In this document: in pieces, positions 1 through 7,845 of the stretch
How positions within the stretch are numbered: position 1 is the stretch's first letter
How the letters are laid out: every line of letters begins with the position of its first letter
Translations under genes and position numbers: made by a program
Origin: Allobosea sp. CS1GBMeth4
GTDB taxonomy: Bacteria > Pseudomonadota > Alphaproteobacteria > Rhizobiales > Beijerinckiaceae
Assembly: GCF_900185715.1 (NCBI RefSeq)
Contig: NZ_FYAS01000041.1
Coordinates: 1 to 32,790 of the forward strand
DNA length: 32,790 bases
Direction: 5' to 3'
Notes under the pieces: model-generated
Told to the model about the DNA's origin: nothing
Database searches by the model: none
Seen by the model: only the letters and a program-made list of their open reading frames with translations

Positions 1-102
1 GGGGGGGGGGGGTTCGGAAAGCCGAAGCGCCATCCTGAATCGTCGCGCCGAGCGGCGCTGCCCCCCACCCCAGCCCTCCCCACCGCAAGCGGGGGGAGGG
101 AG
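1..102. repeat. Partial copy of dispersed palindromic repeat A, cut by the window edge
   Basis: The window opens with twelve G residues and a GC-rich segment that, read as reverse complement, matches 8863-8993. Shared blocks are the CCGCTCGGCGC core, the GGCTTTCCG block next to a C run, and the terminal palindrome around CACCGCAAGCGGGGGG (74-100 here). Only one terminal palindrome is inside the window. The repeat ends about 16 bases before the first start codon, so its purine-rich end lies close to that gene's ribosome-binding position. The G run at position 1 could be a contig end, since assemblies often break in such repeats. Confidence 0.7.
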
Positions 103-117
103 AAGGTCGCGCCAACC

Positions 118-459
118 ATGACCGATCGTCTCAACTCCTTCTTCCAGCATGACGCCAAGATCGCCTGGGAGCCGACCGAGCCCGGCGTGAAGCGCAAGAT
201 CATGGCCTATGGCCCGGACCTGATGGTGGTGCGCGTCGCCTTCGAGAAGGGCGCGATCGGAAAGGCGCATCAGCACCCGCACCGCCAGGCGTCCTATGTC
301 GAGAGCGGCGTCTTCGACGTCACCATCGACGGCAGGACCGAGCGGCTCTCAGCCGGCGACAGCTTCTTCGTGCCCGGGAACCTCGTCCACGGCGTCGTCG
401 CCGTCGAGGCCGGGCAATTGATCGATTCCTTCACGCCGATGCGGACGGAATTTTTGTGA
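118..459 (+). CDS. kdgF: KdgF-like cupin, probable unsaturated-uronate processing protein
   Basis: A 113-residue single-domain cupin. KdgF proteins of about this size convert 4,5-unsaturated monouronates from pectin or alginate breakdown into the linear keto form. Visible support is a GVKRKIMAYGPDLM segment, a metal-site motif with His51, His53 and Gln57 (HQHPHRQ), a SYVESG turn, the GDSFFVPGNLVHG second motif with His91, and a C-terminus ending in EFL, all resembling KdgF as I remember it. It is followed after 92 bases by a TRAP transporter and a mannitol-dehydrogenase-family enzyme, which fits sugar-acid use. The ATG at 118 is the only sensible start. A generic cupin of another function cannot be excluded. 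There is no signal peptide, so it is cytoplasmic. Confidence 0.72.
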   Translation: MTDRLNSFFQHDAKIAWEPTEPGVKRKIMAYGPDLMVVRVAFEKGAIGKAHQHPHRQASYVESGVFDVTIDGRTERLSAGDSFFVPGNLVHGVVAVEAGQLIDSFTPMRTEFL

Positions 460-551
460 GAGACCGCTGCGGCGGCCGTGCCGACGCAGCTCCCGCCAGG
501 GGACAAGAACGACCGGAATAAGCCGGCGACATTTTGGGAGAGGACAACACC

Positions 552-1535
552 ATGCTCAATCGACGGAATTTTTCCGCGCTCGCCGGCGTCGCCTTCGCCG
601 TGCTGCTCGCCACCTCGGCGCAGGCGCAGAACGTCACCCTGCGCTCGACCGACATCCACCCGGACGGCTATCCGACCATCGAAGCCGTCAAATACATGGG
701 CCAGCTGCTCGAGCAGCGCAGCAACGGCCGGATCAAGATCAACGTCTTCCACTCGGCCCAGCTCGGCCAGGAGAAGGACACCATCGAGCAGACGCGCTTC
801 GGCGTCATCGACATGAACCGCATCAACATGGCGCCGTTCAACAACCTGATCCCGGCGACGAACGTGCCCTCGCTGCCCTTCATCTTCCGCTCGGTCGAGC
901 ACATGCGGAAGGTGATGGACGGTCCGATCGGCGACAACCTGCTGAAGGAATTCGAGAAGCACGAACTGATCGGCCTCGCCTTCTACGATTCCGGCTCGCG
1001 CTCGTTCTATAATTCCAAGCGCCCGATCAAGAGCCCGGCCGACATGAAGGGCCTGAAGATCCGCGTCCAGCAGTCGGACATGTTCGTCTCGCTCGTCTCG
1101 GCGCTCGGCGCCAACGCGACGCCGATGAACTTCGGCGAGGTCTATTCCGGCCTGCAGACCGGCGTCATCGACGGCGCAGAAAACAACTGGCCCTCCTATG
1201 AATCGACCAAGCACTACGAGGTGGCGAAGTTCTATTCGCAGACCGAGCACTCGCTCTCGCCGGAGGTGCTGGTCATGTCGAAGAAGAGCTTCGACAAGTT
1301 CCCCGCCGCCGACCAGGCGCTGATCAAGGCCGCGGCCAAGGAATCGGTCGCCAAGATGCGCGAGCTCTGGGATGCGCGCGAGAAGGCCTCGGAAGCGAAG
1401 GTCAAGGCCGGCGGCGCCCAGATCAACACGGTCGAGAAGCAGCCCTTCATCGAGGCGATGAAGCCGGTCTACGACAAGTTCGTCACCGATGCGAAGCTCA
1501 AGGACATGGTCGCCGCGATCCAGGCGGTGAAGTGA
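552..1535 (+). CDS. dctP: TRAP transporter substrate-binding protein, DctP family
   Basis: A 327-residue periplasmic binding protein with signal peptide (MLNRRNFSALAG, hydrophobic core, cut after AQA). Family features are the N-terminal VTLRSTDIHPDGYPTIEA segment, a LPFIFRS hinge region, the SPADMKGLKIRVQQ motif with the arginine that in DctP proteins binds the substrate carboxylate, and a GVIDGAENNWPSYES motif. The ENNWPSYEST...SLTEH-like stretch recalls hexuronate-binding TRAP proteins, and the KdgF-like and UxuB-like neighbours agree, but the ligand is inferred. The ATG at 552 is preferred over an in-frame TTG at 534 because GGGAGAGG lies just upstream of it and the signal peptide begins there. 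First of three TRAP genes. Confidence 0.93.
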   Translation: MLNRRNFSALAGVAFAVLLATSAQAQNVTLRSTDIHPDGYPTIEAVKYMGQLLEQRSNGRIKINVFHSAQLGQEKDTIEQTRFGVIDMNRINMAPFNNLIPATNVPSLPFIFRSVEHMRKVMDGPIGDNLLKEFEKHELIGLAFYDSGSRSFYNSKRPIKSPADMKGLKIRVQQSDMFVSLVSALGANATPMNFGEVYSGLQTGVIDGAENNWPSYESTKHYEVAKFYSQTEHSLSPEVLVMSKKSFDKFPAADQALIKAAAKESVAKMRELWDAREKASEAKVKAGGAQINTVEKQPFIEAMKPVYDKFVTDAKLKDMVAAIQAVK

Positions 1536-1550
1536 ACGCCTGAGCCGAAG

Positions 1551-1578
1551 CGGGCCGGGCGCCGCCGCGCCCGGCCCG
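1551..1578 (+). promoter_or_regulatory. Intercistronic hairpin between dctP and dctQ
   Basis: A perfect 12-base-pair stem (CGGGCCGGGCGC, loop CGCC, then its complement) lies between the binding-protein and permease genes. No T run follows, so it is not a simple terminator. In transporter operons such hairpins commonly stabilise the upstream message so that more binding protein than permease is made. That role here is inferred. Confidence 0.6.
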
Positions 1579-1609
1579 TCGCCATTCCCCGTGCGAGGAC
1601 GCCGCCATC

Positions 1610-2104
1610 ATGGGCAGCCCATTGCGAAGAGTTTCGGAGACGCTCGCCACGCTGGCGCTGTGGACCTCCGGCATCGGTCTCGTCCTGATGACCATAGCGG
1701 TCACCTGGCAGGTCTTCGGCCGCTATGTCCTCAACAGCACGCCGACCTGGACCGAGGCGCTCTCGATCCAGCTCATGGGCTGGTTCATCCTGCTCGGGGC
1801 CGCCGTCGGCGTCCGCGAAAGCTATCATCTCGGCTTCGACATCCTGCGCCACGCCCTGCCCGGGCTGCCGGCGAAGACGATGGCGGCGATCAGCCACCTC
1901 GTCGTGCTCGCCTTCGGCCTCGCCATGACCTGGTATGGCTGGGATCTCGTCGTCGGCACCTGGACCGCGACCATCCCGATCCTCGGCTGGCCCGGCGGCA
2001 TCGACTTCATGCCGCTGCTCGGCGGCGGAGCGCTGATCTCCTTCTTCACGGTCGAGCACCTCATCGCCCTCGCCACCGGCCGGGATGACGGAACCAACGC
2101 ATGA
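1610..2104 (+). CDS. dctQ: TRAP transporter small permease, DctQ family
   Basis: A 164-residue membrane protein with four hydrophobic segments (about residues 14-36, 50-68, 88-108 and 128-150), the usual DctQ design. A WQVFGRYVLNSTPTWTEALS stretch after the first helix is the family hallmark, and GAAVGVRESYHLGFDIL follows the second. It forms the membrane complex with DctM and receives substrate from DctP, with uptake driven by an ion gradient. The stop overlaps the start of dctM in ATGA (2101-2104), so translation is probably coupled. Length is normal for the family. Confidence 0.92.
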   Translation: MGSPLRRVSETLATLALWTSGIGLVLMTIAVTWQVFGRYVLNSTPTWTEALSIQLMGWFILLGAAVGVRESYHLGFDILRHALPGLPAKTMAAISHLVVLAFGLAMTWYGWDLVVGTWTATIPILGWPGGIDFMPLLGGGALISFFTVEHLIALATGRDDGTNA

Positions 2105-3387
2105 GCCCTGAGCTGATCATCCTGTTCGGCAGCTTCGTCATCCTGCTGCTGATCGGCACGCCGATCGCATTCTGCCTCGGCGCCGCCTCGCTCGCGACCG
2201 TCGTCTACATGGGGATTCCGCCGCTCGTGGTGTTCCAGCGGCTGAACTCCGGCATCAGCGTCTTCTCGCTGATGGCGATCCCCTTCTTCATCTATGCCGG
2301 CGACCTGATGATCCGCGGTGGCATCGCCGAGCGGCTGGTGCGCTTCGCCGGCTCGCTGGTCGGCCATATGCGCGGCGGCCTCGGCCAGGTGAACATCGCC
2401 GCCTCGACCCTGTTCGGCGGCATTTCGGGCTCTGCCGTCGCCGACGCCTCGGCCATTGGCGGGCTGATGATCCCGCAGATGCAGAAGCGCGGCTACGACA
2501 CCGGCTTCGCCGTCAACGTCACCGTCAGCTCGGCGATCATCGCGCTGCTGATCCCGCCCTCGCACAACATGATCATCTACTCGCTGTCGGCGGGCGGCAG
2601 CATCTCGATCGCCGACCTCTTTACCGCCGGGATCGTTCCCGGCCTGCTGCTCGCCGCGGCGCTGATGGTGACGACGTGGCTGGTCGCCAGGCGGCGCGGC
2701 TATCCGGCCGAGCCCTTCCCGGGCTGGCGCACCGTCGCGGTCTACGGCGTCTCGGCTCTGCCCGGCATCGTCCTGATCGGCATCATCTTCGGCGGCGTAC
2801 GCTCCGGCGTCTTCACGGCCACCGAGAGTTCCTGCATCGCCTCGGTCTACGCGCTGCTGGTGACCATCGTCGTCTATCGCGGCATGAGCCTTTCCGAGTT
2901 CAAGGAGGCGACCTTCGCGGCCGTGCGCACCACCGCCATGGTGTTGCTGGTAATCGGCTGCGCCGCCTCTTTCGGCTGGCTGCTCGCCTTCTTCCAGGTG
3001 CCGGCGGCGATGGTCGCCTTCATGCGCTCGATCTCGAACGATCCGATCGTGATCTTCCTGCTGATCAACCTGCTGCTGCTGTTCCTCGGCACCTTCATGG
3101 ACATGTCGCCGCTGATCATCATCACCACCCCGATCTTCCTGCCGGTGGTGACGGCCTTCGGCATGGACCCGGTGCATTTCGGCGCGATCCTGATCCTCAA
3201 TCTCGGCATCGGCCTGTGCACGCCGCCGGTCGGCGCGGTGCTCTTCGTCGGCTGCGCCGTAGGACGCATCTCGATCGGGGAGGCGATGCGCTCGATCTGG
3301 CCATTCTACGGCGCCTCCATTGCCGTGCTGCTGCTGGTGACCTATGTGCCCGGCATCTCCCTCTGGCTGCCGAGGCTGTTCCATTGA
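2101..3387 (+). CDS. dctM: TRAP transporter large permease, DctM family
   Basis: A 428-residue integral membrane protein with about 12 hydrophobic segments, the normal DctM size. Characteristic motifs are IPFFIYAGDLMIRGGIAERLV near residue 60, the STLFGGISGSAVADASAIGGLMIP block near 100, and LGTFMDMSPLIIITTPIFLPV near 330, followed by a NLGIGLCTPPVGAVLFV segment. This is the ion-coupled transporting subunit. The gene overlaps dctQ by ATGA and its own stop overlaps the next start in TTGA (3384-3387), so the operon continues without a gap. Confidence 0.95.
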   Translation: MSPELIILFGSFVILLLIGTPIAFCLGAASLATVVYMGIPPLVVFQRLNSGISVFSLMAIPFFIYAGDLMIRGGIAERLVRFAGSLVGHMRGGLGQVNIAASTLFGGISGSAVADASAIGGLMIPQMQKRGYDTGFAVNVTVSSAIIALLIPPSHNMIIYSLSAGGSISIADLFTAGIVPGLLLAAALMVTTWLVARRRGYPAEPFPGWRTVAVYGVSALPGIVLIGIIFGGVRSGVFTATESSCIASVYALLVTIVVYRGMSLSEFKEATFAAVRTTAMVLLVIGCAASFGWLLAFFQVPAAMVAFMRSISNDPIVIFLLINLLLLFLGTFMDMSPLIIITTPIFLPVVTAFGMDPVHFGAILILNLGIGLCTPPVGAVLFVGCAVGRISIGEAMRSIWPFYGASIAVLLLVTYVPGISLWLPRLFH

Positions 3388-4853
3388 CCCGTCTGTCCTC
3401 CGCCGCCCTCGCCTCCCTTCCGGCCTCCGTCAGGCGGCCGGGCTATGACCGCGGCGAGCTCCGGCCCGGCATCGTCCATCTCGGCCTCGGCGCCTTCGCC
3501 CGCGCCCATCTCTGCGAGTTCACCGACGATGCGCTGGAGACCGGATTCGGCGCCTGGGGCATCGTCGGCGCCAGCCTGCAACGGCCCGACCAGCGCGACC
3601 GGCTGAAGCCCCAGGACGGGCTGTACACCTTCCTCAAGCGTGCCCCCGCCGGCCCGCAGCTGCGCGTCATCGGCTCGGTGCTCGACGTGCTCGTCGCCCC
3701 CGAGGACCCGCGGGCGCTGGTCGCGCGGCTCGCCGCACCCGAGACCAGGATCGTCTCGCTCACCGTCACCGAGAAGGGCTATTGCCATGATCCGGCGACC
3801 GGCAGGCTCAGGACCGACCATCCCGACATCGTTCACGACCTCGCCGAGCCCGACGCGCCGCGCTCGGCCATCGGCCTGATCGTCGCCGGCCTCGCCGCCC
3901 GCCGCGCCGCGGGGCTCGGCCCGTTCACCGCGCTCTGCTGCGACAACCTCCCGTCCAACGGCCATGTCCTCGCCGGGCTGGTGCGCGACTTCGCGGCGTT
4001 GCGTGACGATGCGCTCGCGGCCTGGATCGAGGCCAACGGCGCCTTCCCCTCGACCATGGTCGACCGCATCGTGCCTGCGACGACGGAAGCCGACATCGCC
4101 GAGGTCGCTGAACTGCTCGGGCTCGACGACGCCGCTCCCGTGATCGGCGAACCCTTCCGGCAATGGGCGGTGGAGGACGTGTTCGCGGCGGGGCGCCCGG
4201 CCTGGGACAAGGTCGGCGCGCAGATGGTGTCGGAGGTCGCCCCCTTCGAGTTCATGAAGCTGCGCATGCTCAACGGCGCGCATTCGAGCCTGGCCTATCT
4301 CGGCTATCTCGCCGGCCACGAGACGGTTGCGGCGGCGAGCGGCGATCCCGTCTTCGCCCGCTTCCTGCAGGGGCTCTGGGCCGAGATCATCCCGACCGTG
4401 CCGGCCCCGCAGGGCGTCAACCTCGAGGCCTATGCCGGCGACCTGCTCGCCCGCTTCCGGAACCCGGCGATCAGGCACCGCACCTGGCAGATCGCCATGG
4501 ACGGCTCGCAGAAGCTGCCGCAGCGCCTGCTCGGCACTGTCCGCGAGCGGCTGAAGGCCGGCGCCCCGATCGATCATCTCGCGCTCGGCGTCGCCGCCTG
4601 GATGGCCTATGTCACCGGCACCGACGAGAAGGGGCAGCCGATCGATGTGCGCGATCCGCTCGCGGGCGAATTCGCGATCCGCGCCAAGGCGCTGGGCCGC
4701 GACGCCGTGGCGCTGAGCGCGGCCCTGTTCGGCATCGGGGCGATCTTCGGCGACGACCTGCCGCGGGAAACACGCTTCACGCGGGCCGTGGCCGGCCATC
4801 TCGACAGCCTGTTCCGGACGGGCGCGAAGGCGACGGCGGCCGCGCTGGGGTGA
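3384..4853 (+). CDS. Mannitol dehydrogenase family oxidoreductase, UxuB/fructuronate reductase-like
   Basis: A 489-residue member of the polyol-specific long-chain dehydrogenases, which interconvert polyols or aldonates and ketoses with NAD(P). An N-terminal cofactor segment PGIVHLGLGAFARAH (about residues 28-42) is followed by a DGLYTF motif. The catalytic pattern Lys292, Asn297, His300 (KLRMLNGAH) has the spacing of the Lys-Asn-His triad in mannitol 2-dehydrogenase. The start is inferred as TTG at 3384, overlapping the dctM stop, because the homologous region begins there and no ATG suits. Context suggests D-mannonate/fructuronate as substrate, but mannitol, arabinitol or altronate are possible. 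Confidence 0.88.
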   Translation: MTRLSSAALASLPASVRRPGYDRGELRPGIVHLGLGAFARAHLCEFTDDALETGFGAWGIVGASLQRPDQRDRLKPQDGLYTFLKRAPAGPQLRVIGSVLDVLVAPEDPRALVARLAAPETRIVSLTVTEKGYCHDPATGRLRTDHPDIVHDLAEPDAPRSAIGLIVAGLAARRAAGLGPFTALCCDNLPSNGHVLAGLVRDFAALRDDALAAWIEANGAFPSTMVDRIVPATTEADIAEVAELLGLDDAAPVIGEPFRQWAVEDVFAAGRPAWDKVGAQMVSEVAPFEFMKLRMLNGAHSSLAYLGYLAGHETVAAASGDPVFARFLQGLWAEIIPTVPAPQGVNLEAYAGDLLARFRNPAIRHRTWQIAMDGSQKLPQRLLGTVRERLKAGAPIDHLALGVAAWMAYVTGTDEKGQPIDVRDPLAGEFAIRAKALGRDAVALSAALFGIGAIFGDDLPRETRFTRAVAGHLDSLFRTGAKATAAALG

Positions 4854-4861
4854 GAGAGGCT

Positions 4862-4969
4862 CGTCATGCTCGGGCTCGACCCGAGCATCTCGGGCCGGAA
4901 GAGGCACCCATCGGCGCCCTCCGGTTAGGAGATTCGCGGGTCTGCGCTTCGCTTCGCCCGAGAACGACG
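4862..4969. repeat. Palindromic repeat B in the gap after the uronate operon
   Basis: The gap between the oxidoreductase and the next gene is filled by a palindromic unit bounded by CGTC and GACG. It holds a perfect 9-base-pair hairpin, ATGCTCGGG / CCCGAGCAT with a 5-base loop (4866-4888), and ends in a GCGCTTCGCTTCGCCCGAG block. The same design occurs at 14940-15035. I know such GTCATG-bounded elements as common intergenic repeats in Alphaproteobacteria. The hairpins might also end transcription. Confidence 0.75.
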
Positions 4970-5015
4970 CGCCTCTGCCCTTGATCCGTGCCCCGGCCTG
5001 ACGCCAGATGCCGGG

Positions 5016-5876
5016 ATGATCGCCCGCTTCGCCAACGCCCTGATCACGAGCGCCCTCGCCGCGCTGCTGCTCCTGCCCCCGGGCGGCGCGAACGCCCAGC
5101 CGCAGCCGGCGTCGACCTATGTCGTGCCGAACTACTGGGATCCGAACGTCCGGGTCGAGCGGCCCGATCCCGGCCCGCCGCGGGTGATCCGCTTCCTCAC
5201 CGACGACGATTTCCCGCCGATGCATTTCGCCACGCCCGAGGGCGGCGTCACCGGCTTTTCGGTCGAGCTCGCCCGCGCGGTCTGCGAGAAGCTGGCCCTG
5301 AGCTGCACCGTCCAGGCGCGCCGCTACGACACCCTGCTGGATTCGCTGGCCGAGGGCCGCGGCGACGTGCTCGCCGCCGCCATTCCGGTCACCGGCGAGC
5401 TGCGCTCGCGCTTCGCGGCGAGCCAGATCTATCATCGCTCGCCCGCCCGCCTGCTGACGACGCGCGGCAACGCCAGGGCCGACCTCGAACTGGTCGCCCT
5501 GCGCGGCACCCGCGTCGCGGTCGTCTCGGGCACGGCCCACGAGGCTTTCCTCGAGCGCCTCGCCCCGTTCATCCAGCGCCGCACCGCGCCGGATCTGCAG
5601 GCCGCCATCGCACTGCTGCGCAGCGGCGATGCCGAATATATCTTCGGAGACGGGGTTTCGCTGGCCCTGGCGATCGCCGGGCGCGGCGGCAGCGAATTCG
5701 CCTTCGCCGGCGGCCCCTATCTCGAGGCGCGCTATTTCGGCGAGGGCATCGGCTTCCTGCTGCGCAAGGACGACCTCGCTCTGAAGCGCGCCATCGACTA
5801 CGCGCTGCAGGGCCTCTGGGACGACGGCACCTATGCCAGGCTGTTCATCCGGTTCTTCCCGGTGAGCCCGTTCTGA
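5016..5876 (+). CDS. Orphan extracellular solute-binding protein, family 3
   Basis: A 286-residue secreted protein with signal peptide (hydrophobic residues 9-24, cut near ANA-QPQ). A proline-rich leader (about 28-55) precedes a family 3 fold: VIRFLTDDDFPPMHFATPEGGVTGFSVELARAVCEKL, then a YDTLLDSLAEGRGDVLAAAIPVT segment, then IGFLLRKDDLALKRAIDYALQGLWDDGTYARLFIRFF at the end. This family binds amino acids or other small polar solutes in the periplasm. No ABC permease or ATPase is adjacent, so it may serve a distant importer or act as a sensor. Its last 46 bases overlap the 3' end of the convergent DUF983 gene. The ligand is unknown. Confidence 0.85.
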   Translation: MIARFANALITSALAALLLLPPGGANAQPQPASTYVVPNYWDPNVRVERPDPGPPRVIRFLTDDDFPPMHFATPEGGVTGFSVELARAVCEKLALSCTVQARRYDTLLDSLAEGRGDVLAAAIPVTGELRSRFAASQIYHRSPARLLTTRGNARADLELVALRGTRVAVVSGTAHEAFLERLAPFIQRRTAPDLQAAIALLRSGDAEYIFGDGVSLALAIAGRGGSEFAFAGGPYLEARYFGEGIGFLLRKDDLALKRAIDYALQGLWDDGTYARLFIRFFPVSPF

Positions 5877-6274
5877 GCCTCGTCCTCCGCCGACGCCGTC
5901 GGCTTGGCCAGCCGCCCCTCCTCGGCCTTGTAGAAATACTGCGAGGCGACGAGCCAGCCCTTCAGCGGCCGCAGGGGTGGGATGCAGGTGAGCAGCACCA
6001 AAGGCAGGGTCGTCACCAGATGCACCCAGGTCGGCGGGTTGTAGCTCAGCTCCAGCCAGAGCGGGAAGGCGACCGCCGGCACGCAGACGAACATCATCAC
6101 GAAGAAGGCCGGGCCGTCCGCCGGATCGGCGAAGGAATAGTCGAGCCCGCAGGACTCGCAGCGCGGCTTCAGCGTCAGGAAGCCGTCGAACAGCTTGCCC
6201 TGGCCGCAGCGCGGACAGCGCCCGCGCAGCCCGGTCTCGAGCGGAGACAGCGCCGGCCAATGCTGATCTGCCAT
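5831..6274 (-). CDS. DUF983 family membrane protein
   Basis: A 147-residue protein with an N-terminal zinc-ribbon-like part (RCPRCGQGKLF then CESCGLDYSF, four cysteines in two CxxC pairs) and two hydrophobic helices (about residues 54-76 and 84-106), ending in a charged tail. This is the layout of DUF983, common in Alphaproteobacteria and without an established function. The ATG at 6274 is chosen because GGGAGAAC precedes it; an upstream ATG at 6337 lies inside the promoter described next. Its 3' end overlaps the convergent solute-binding gene. Confidence 0.88.
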   Translation of the reverse strand: MADQHWPALSPLETGLRGRCPRCGQGKLFDGFLTLKPRCESCGLDYSFADPADGPAFFVMMFVCVPAVAFPLWLELSYNPPTWVHLVTTLPLVLLTCIPPLRPLKGWLVASQYFYKAEEGRLAKPTASAEDEAQNGLTGKNRMNSLA

Positions 6275-6305
6275 GTCGTTCTCCCGTCGAAGCTGCGGCC
6301 TGAGA

Positions 6306-6341
6306 TTGAATGCATATAGACCCCAATATGATTGCATTCAA
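6306..6341 (-). promoter_or_regulatory. Candidate promoter with overlapping palindromic operator for the DUF983 gene
   Basis: On the minus strand TTGAAT (6341-6336), a 17-base spacer and TATATG (6318-6313) make a plausible -35/-10 pair about 40 bases before the start codon. The same stretch holds a perfect 9-base inverted repeat, TTGAATGCA and TGCATTCAA, separated by 18 bases, whose arms cover both hexamers. A repressor or regulator binding the dyad would block the promoter. The adjacent MocR protein is a possible binder, though nothing here proves it. Confidence 0.5.
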
Positions 6342-6426
6342 AGGCACAGTTTGACGCATCATGAAGGCAACGCGCGCATGTCGACACCGGTTTCGCCGCC
6401 GGTCCGAAGGGTACGCGGCCGCGCCG

Positions 6427-7806
6427 TCAGAGCGCGCCGGCGCCCGCTTCCGGCGCATGCTCCAGCGCATGCGCCATATAGGCGAGCCCGTCGCGGAGCG
6501 CCTTGCGGCCGATCGGCCCGCCGAGGCAGATCCGCGCGGCCTCCGGCGCCGGCCCCTTCGCCGCGAAGGCATCGCTGGCGACGATGCCGATCCCGGTCGC
6601 CTGCATCTGCCCGACGAAGGCAGCGCGGGTCCAGGGCGGCGGCAATTCGAGCCAGAGATTGAAGCTCAGCGGATCGGCGCGACAGCAGCCCGCCGGCAGG
6701 ATTCCGGCGGCCAGCTGCTGCCGCGCCGCCGTCTCCGTCCTCACGAAGCCGAGCAGCGCATCGGCGCTGCCGTCCTCGATCCAGGCCGTCGCCAGCGCGG
6801 CGGTCAGCGGCGAGGCCATGATGCTGCCGGCGCGCAGGGCCGCGGCGAAGGACCAGCCGGAGCGGATGTCCGGCACGACGACATAGGCGAGCCGCAGCCC
6901 GGCCCCGAGGCATTTCGACAAGCCGGCGATGTGCCAGCTCAGCTCGGGCGCGAGCGCTGCGAAGGGGGCGGGCGCCTGCCGGGGCAGGAAGCCATAGGCA
7001 TCGTCCTCGATGATCGCCACGCCATGGCGGCGGGCGACCGCTACGATCTCCACGCGCCGCCGCTCGGGCATGGTGATCGTCGTCGGATTCTGCAAGACGG
7101 GATTGAGGTAGAGCGCCTTCGGCTTCAGGCGCGCGCAGGCCGCTCCGAAGGCCTCTGGATCGAGACCCTCGCCATCCATCGCCAAGCCGGCGAGCGAGAG
7201 GCCGAGCTGCGCGCAGATCGAGCGGATGCCGGGATAGGTCAGCGCCTCGCACAGCACCGTATCGCCCGGCCGGGCGAGGCTGCTCAGGATCGCCAGCAGC
7301 GCCGCATTCGCACCGGGCGCGACGAAAAGCTGCTCGGGCACCGGCGCCAGCCCGCGCCGGGCGAGCCACAGCCCGGCCGCCGCCTTGTCGGCGGGCGAGC
7401 CGCCGAGCGGCTGGTAGCGCAGCAGGCCGACCAGCCGCTCGCCGACCTCCGCCATCCCCTCCCGCAGCCGGGCGATCAGCGCCGGATCGTCCGGCTCCGG
7501 CGGCAGGGTCATGGAAAGGTCCACCAGCTCCGGCGAGGAAGCCCGCGACGCGGCGGCTCCGGCCGGCGCGGCCCTGACGAAGGTCCCCTGCCCGACTCGC
7601 GACTCGACCAGCCCCCGGCGCTGAGCCTCGACATAGCCGCGTGCCACCGTGGTGAAGTCGAGGGCGAGCGCCCCGGCCAGCCGCCGCTGCGGCGGCAGCC
7701 TGTCACCGGCCGCAAGCGCCCCCGAAGCGATGTCGGCGGCGATGCGGTCGGCGATGGCGAGATAGCGCGGCCTGTCGCTCTGGGTCAGGTCGGGGAGCCA
7801 GTCCAT
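6427..7806 (-). CDS. MocR/PdxR-type transcriptional regulator (GntR DNA-binding plus aminotransferase-like domain)
   Basis: A 459-residue two-domain protein. Residues 1-80 form a GntR winged helix (RYLAIADRIAADI, DRLPPQRRLA, TTVARGYVEAQRRGLVESR, GQGTFV). From about 110 onward it is a fold-type I aminotransferase: FVAPGANAALL, YLNPVLQNPTTITM, IIEDDAYGF, and the pyridoxal-phosphate lysine Lys298 in GLSKCLGAGLRL. MocR proteins use bound PLP or a PLP-amino acid adduct as signal. No pdxST or GABA genes are adjacent, so the target is unknown. ATG 7806 is preferred over a TTG at 7860 because the likely promoter (7846-7874) lies between them. Length is normal. Confidence 0.92.
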   Translation of the reverse strand: MDWLPDLTQSDRPRYLAIADRIAADIASGALAAGDRLPPQRRLAGALALDFTTVARGYVEAQRRGLVESRVGQGTFVRAAPAGAAASRASSPELVDLSMTLPPEPDDPALIARLREGMAEVGERLVGLLRYQPLGGSPADKAAAGLWLARRGLAPVPEQLFVAPGANAALLAILSSLARPGDTVLCEALTYPGIRSICAQLGLSLAGLAMDGEGLDPEAFGAACARLKPKALYLNPVLQNPTTITMPERRRVEIVAVARRHGVAIIEDDAYGFLPRQAPAPFAALAPELSWHIAGLSKCLGAGLRLAYVVVPDIRSGWSFAAALRAGSIMASPLTAALATAWIEDGSADALLGFVRTETAARQQLAAGILPAGCCRADPLSFNLWLELPPPWTRAAFVGQMQATGIGIVASDAFAAKGPAPEAARICLGGPIGRKALRDGLAYMAHALEHAPEAGAGAL

Positions 7807-7845
7807 CGAGGCGATCCGTGGAAGCGCAGCACTGAATGGATTGAC

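Noticed and set aside
534..551. TTG start six codons before the DctP ATG
   Set aside because: The ribosome-like GGGAGAGG lies between the TTG and ATG 552, and the signal peptide begins at the ATG.
3342..6572. A very long minus-strand open frame opposite the oxidoreductase and solute-binding genes
   Set aside because: It is antisense to well-supported genes, has low-complexity Arg/Gly/Ala-rich translation and no motif. Long antisense frames are expected at this GC content. The same holds for the long frames opposite the fad genes (16139-18406, +) and dctM (1825-3384, -).
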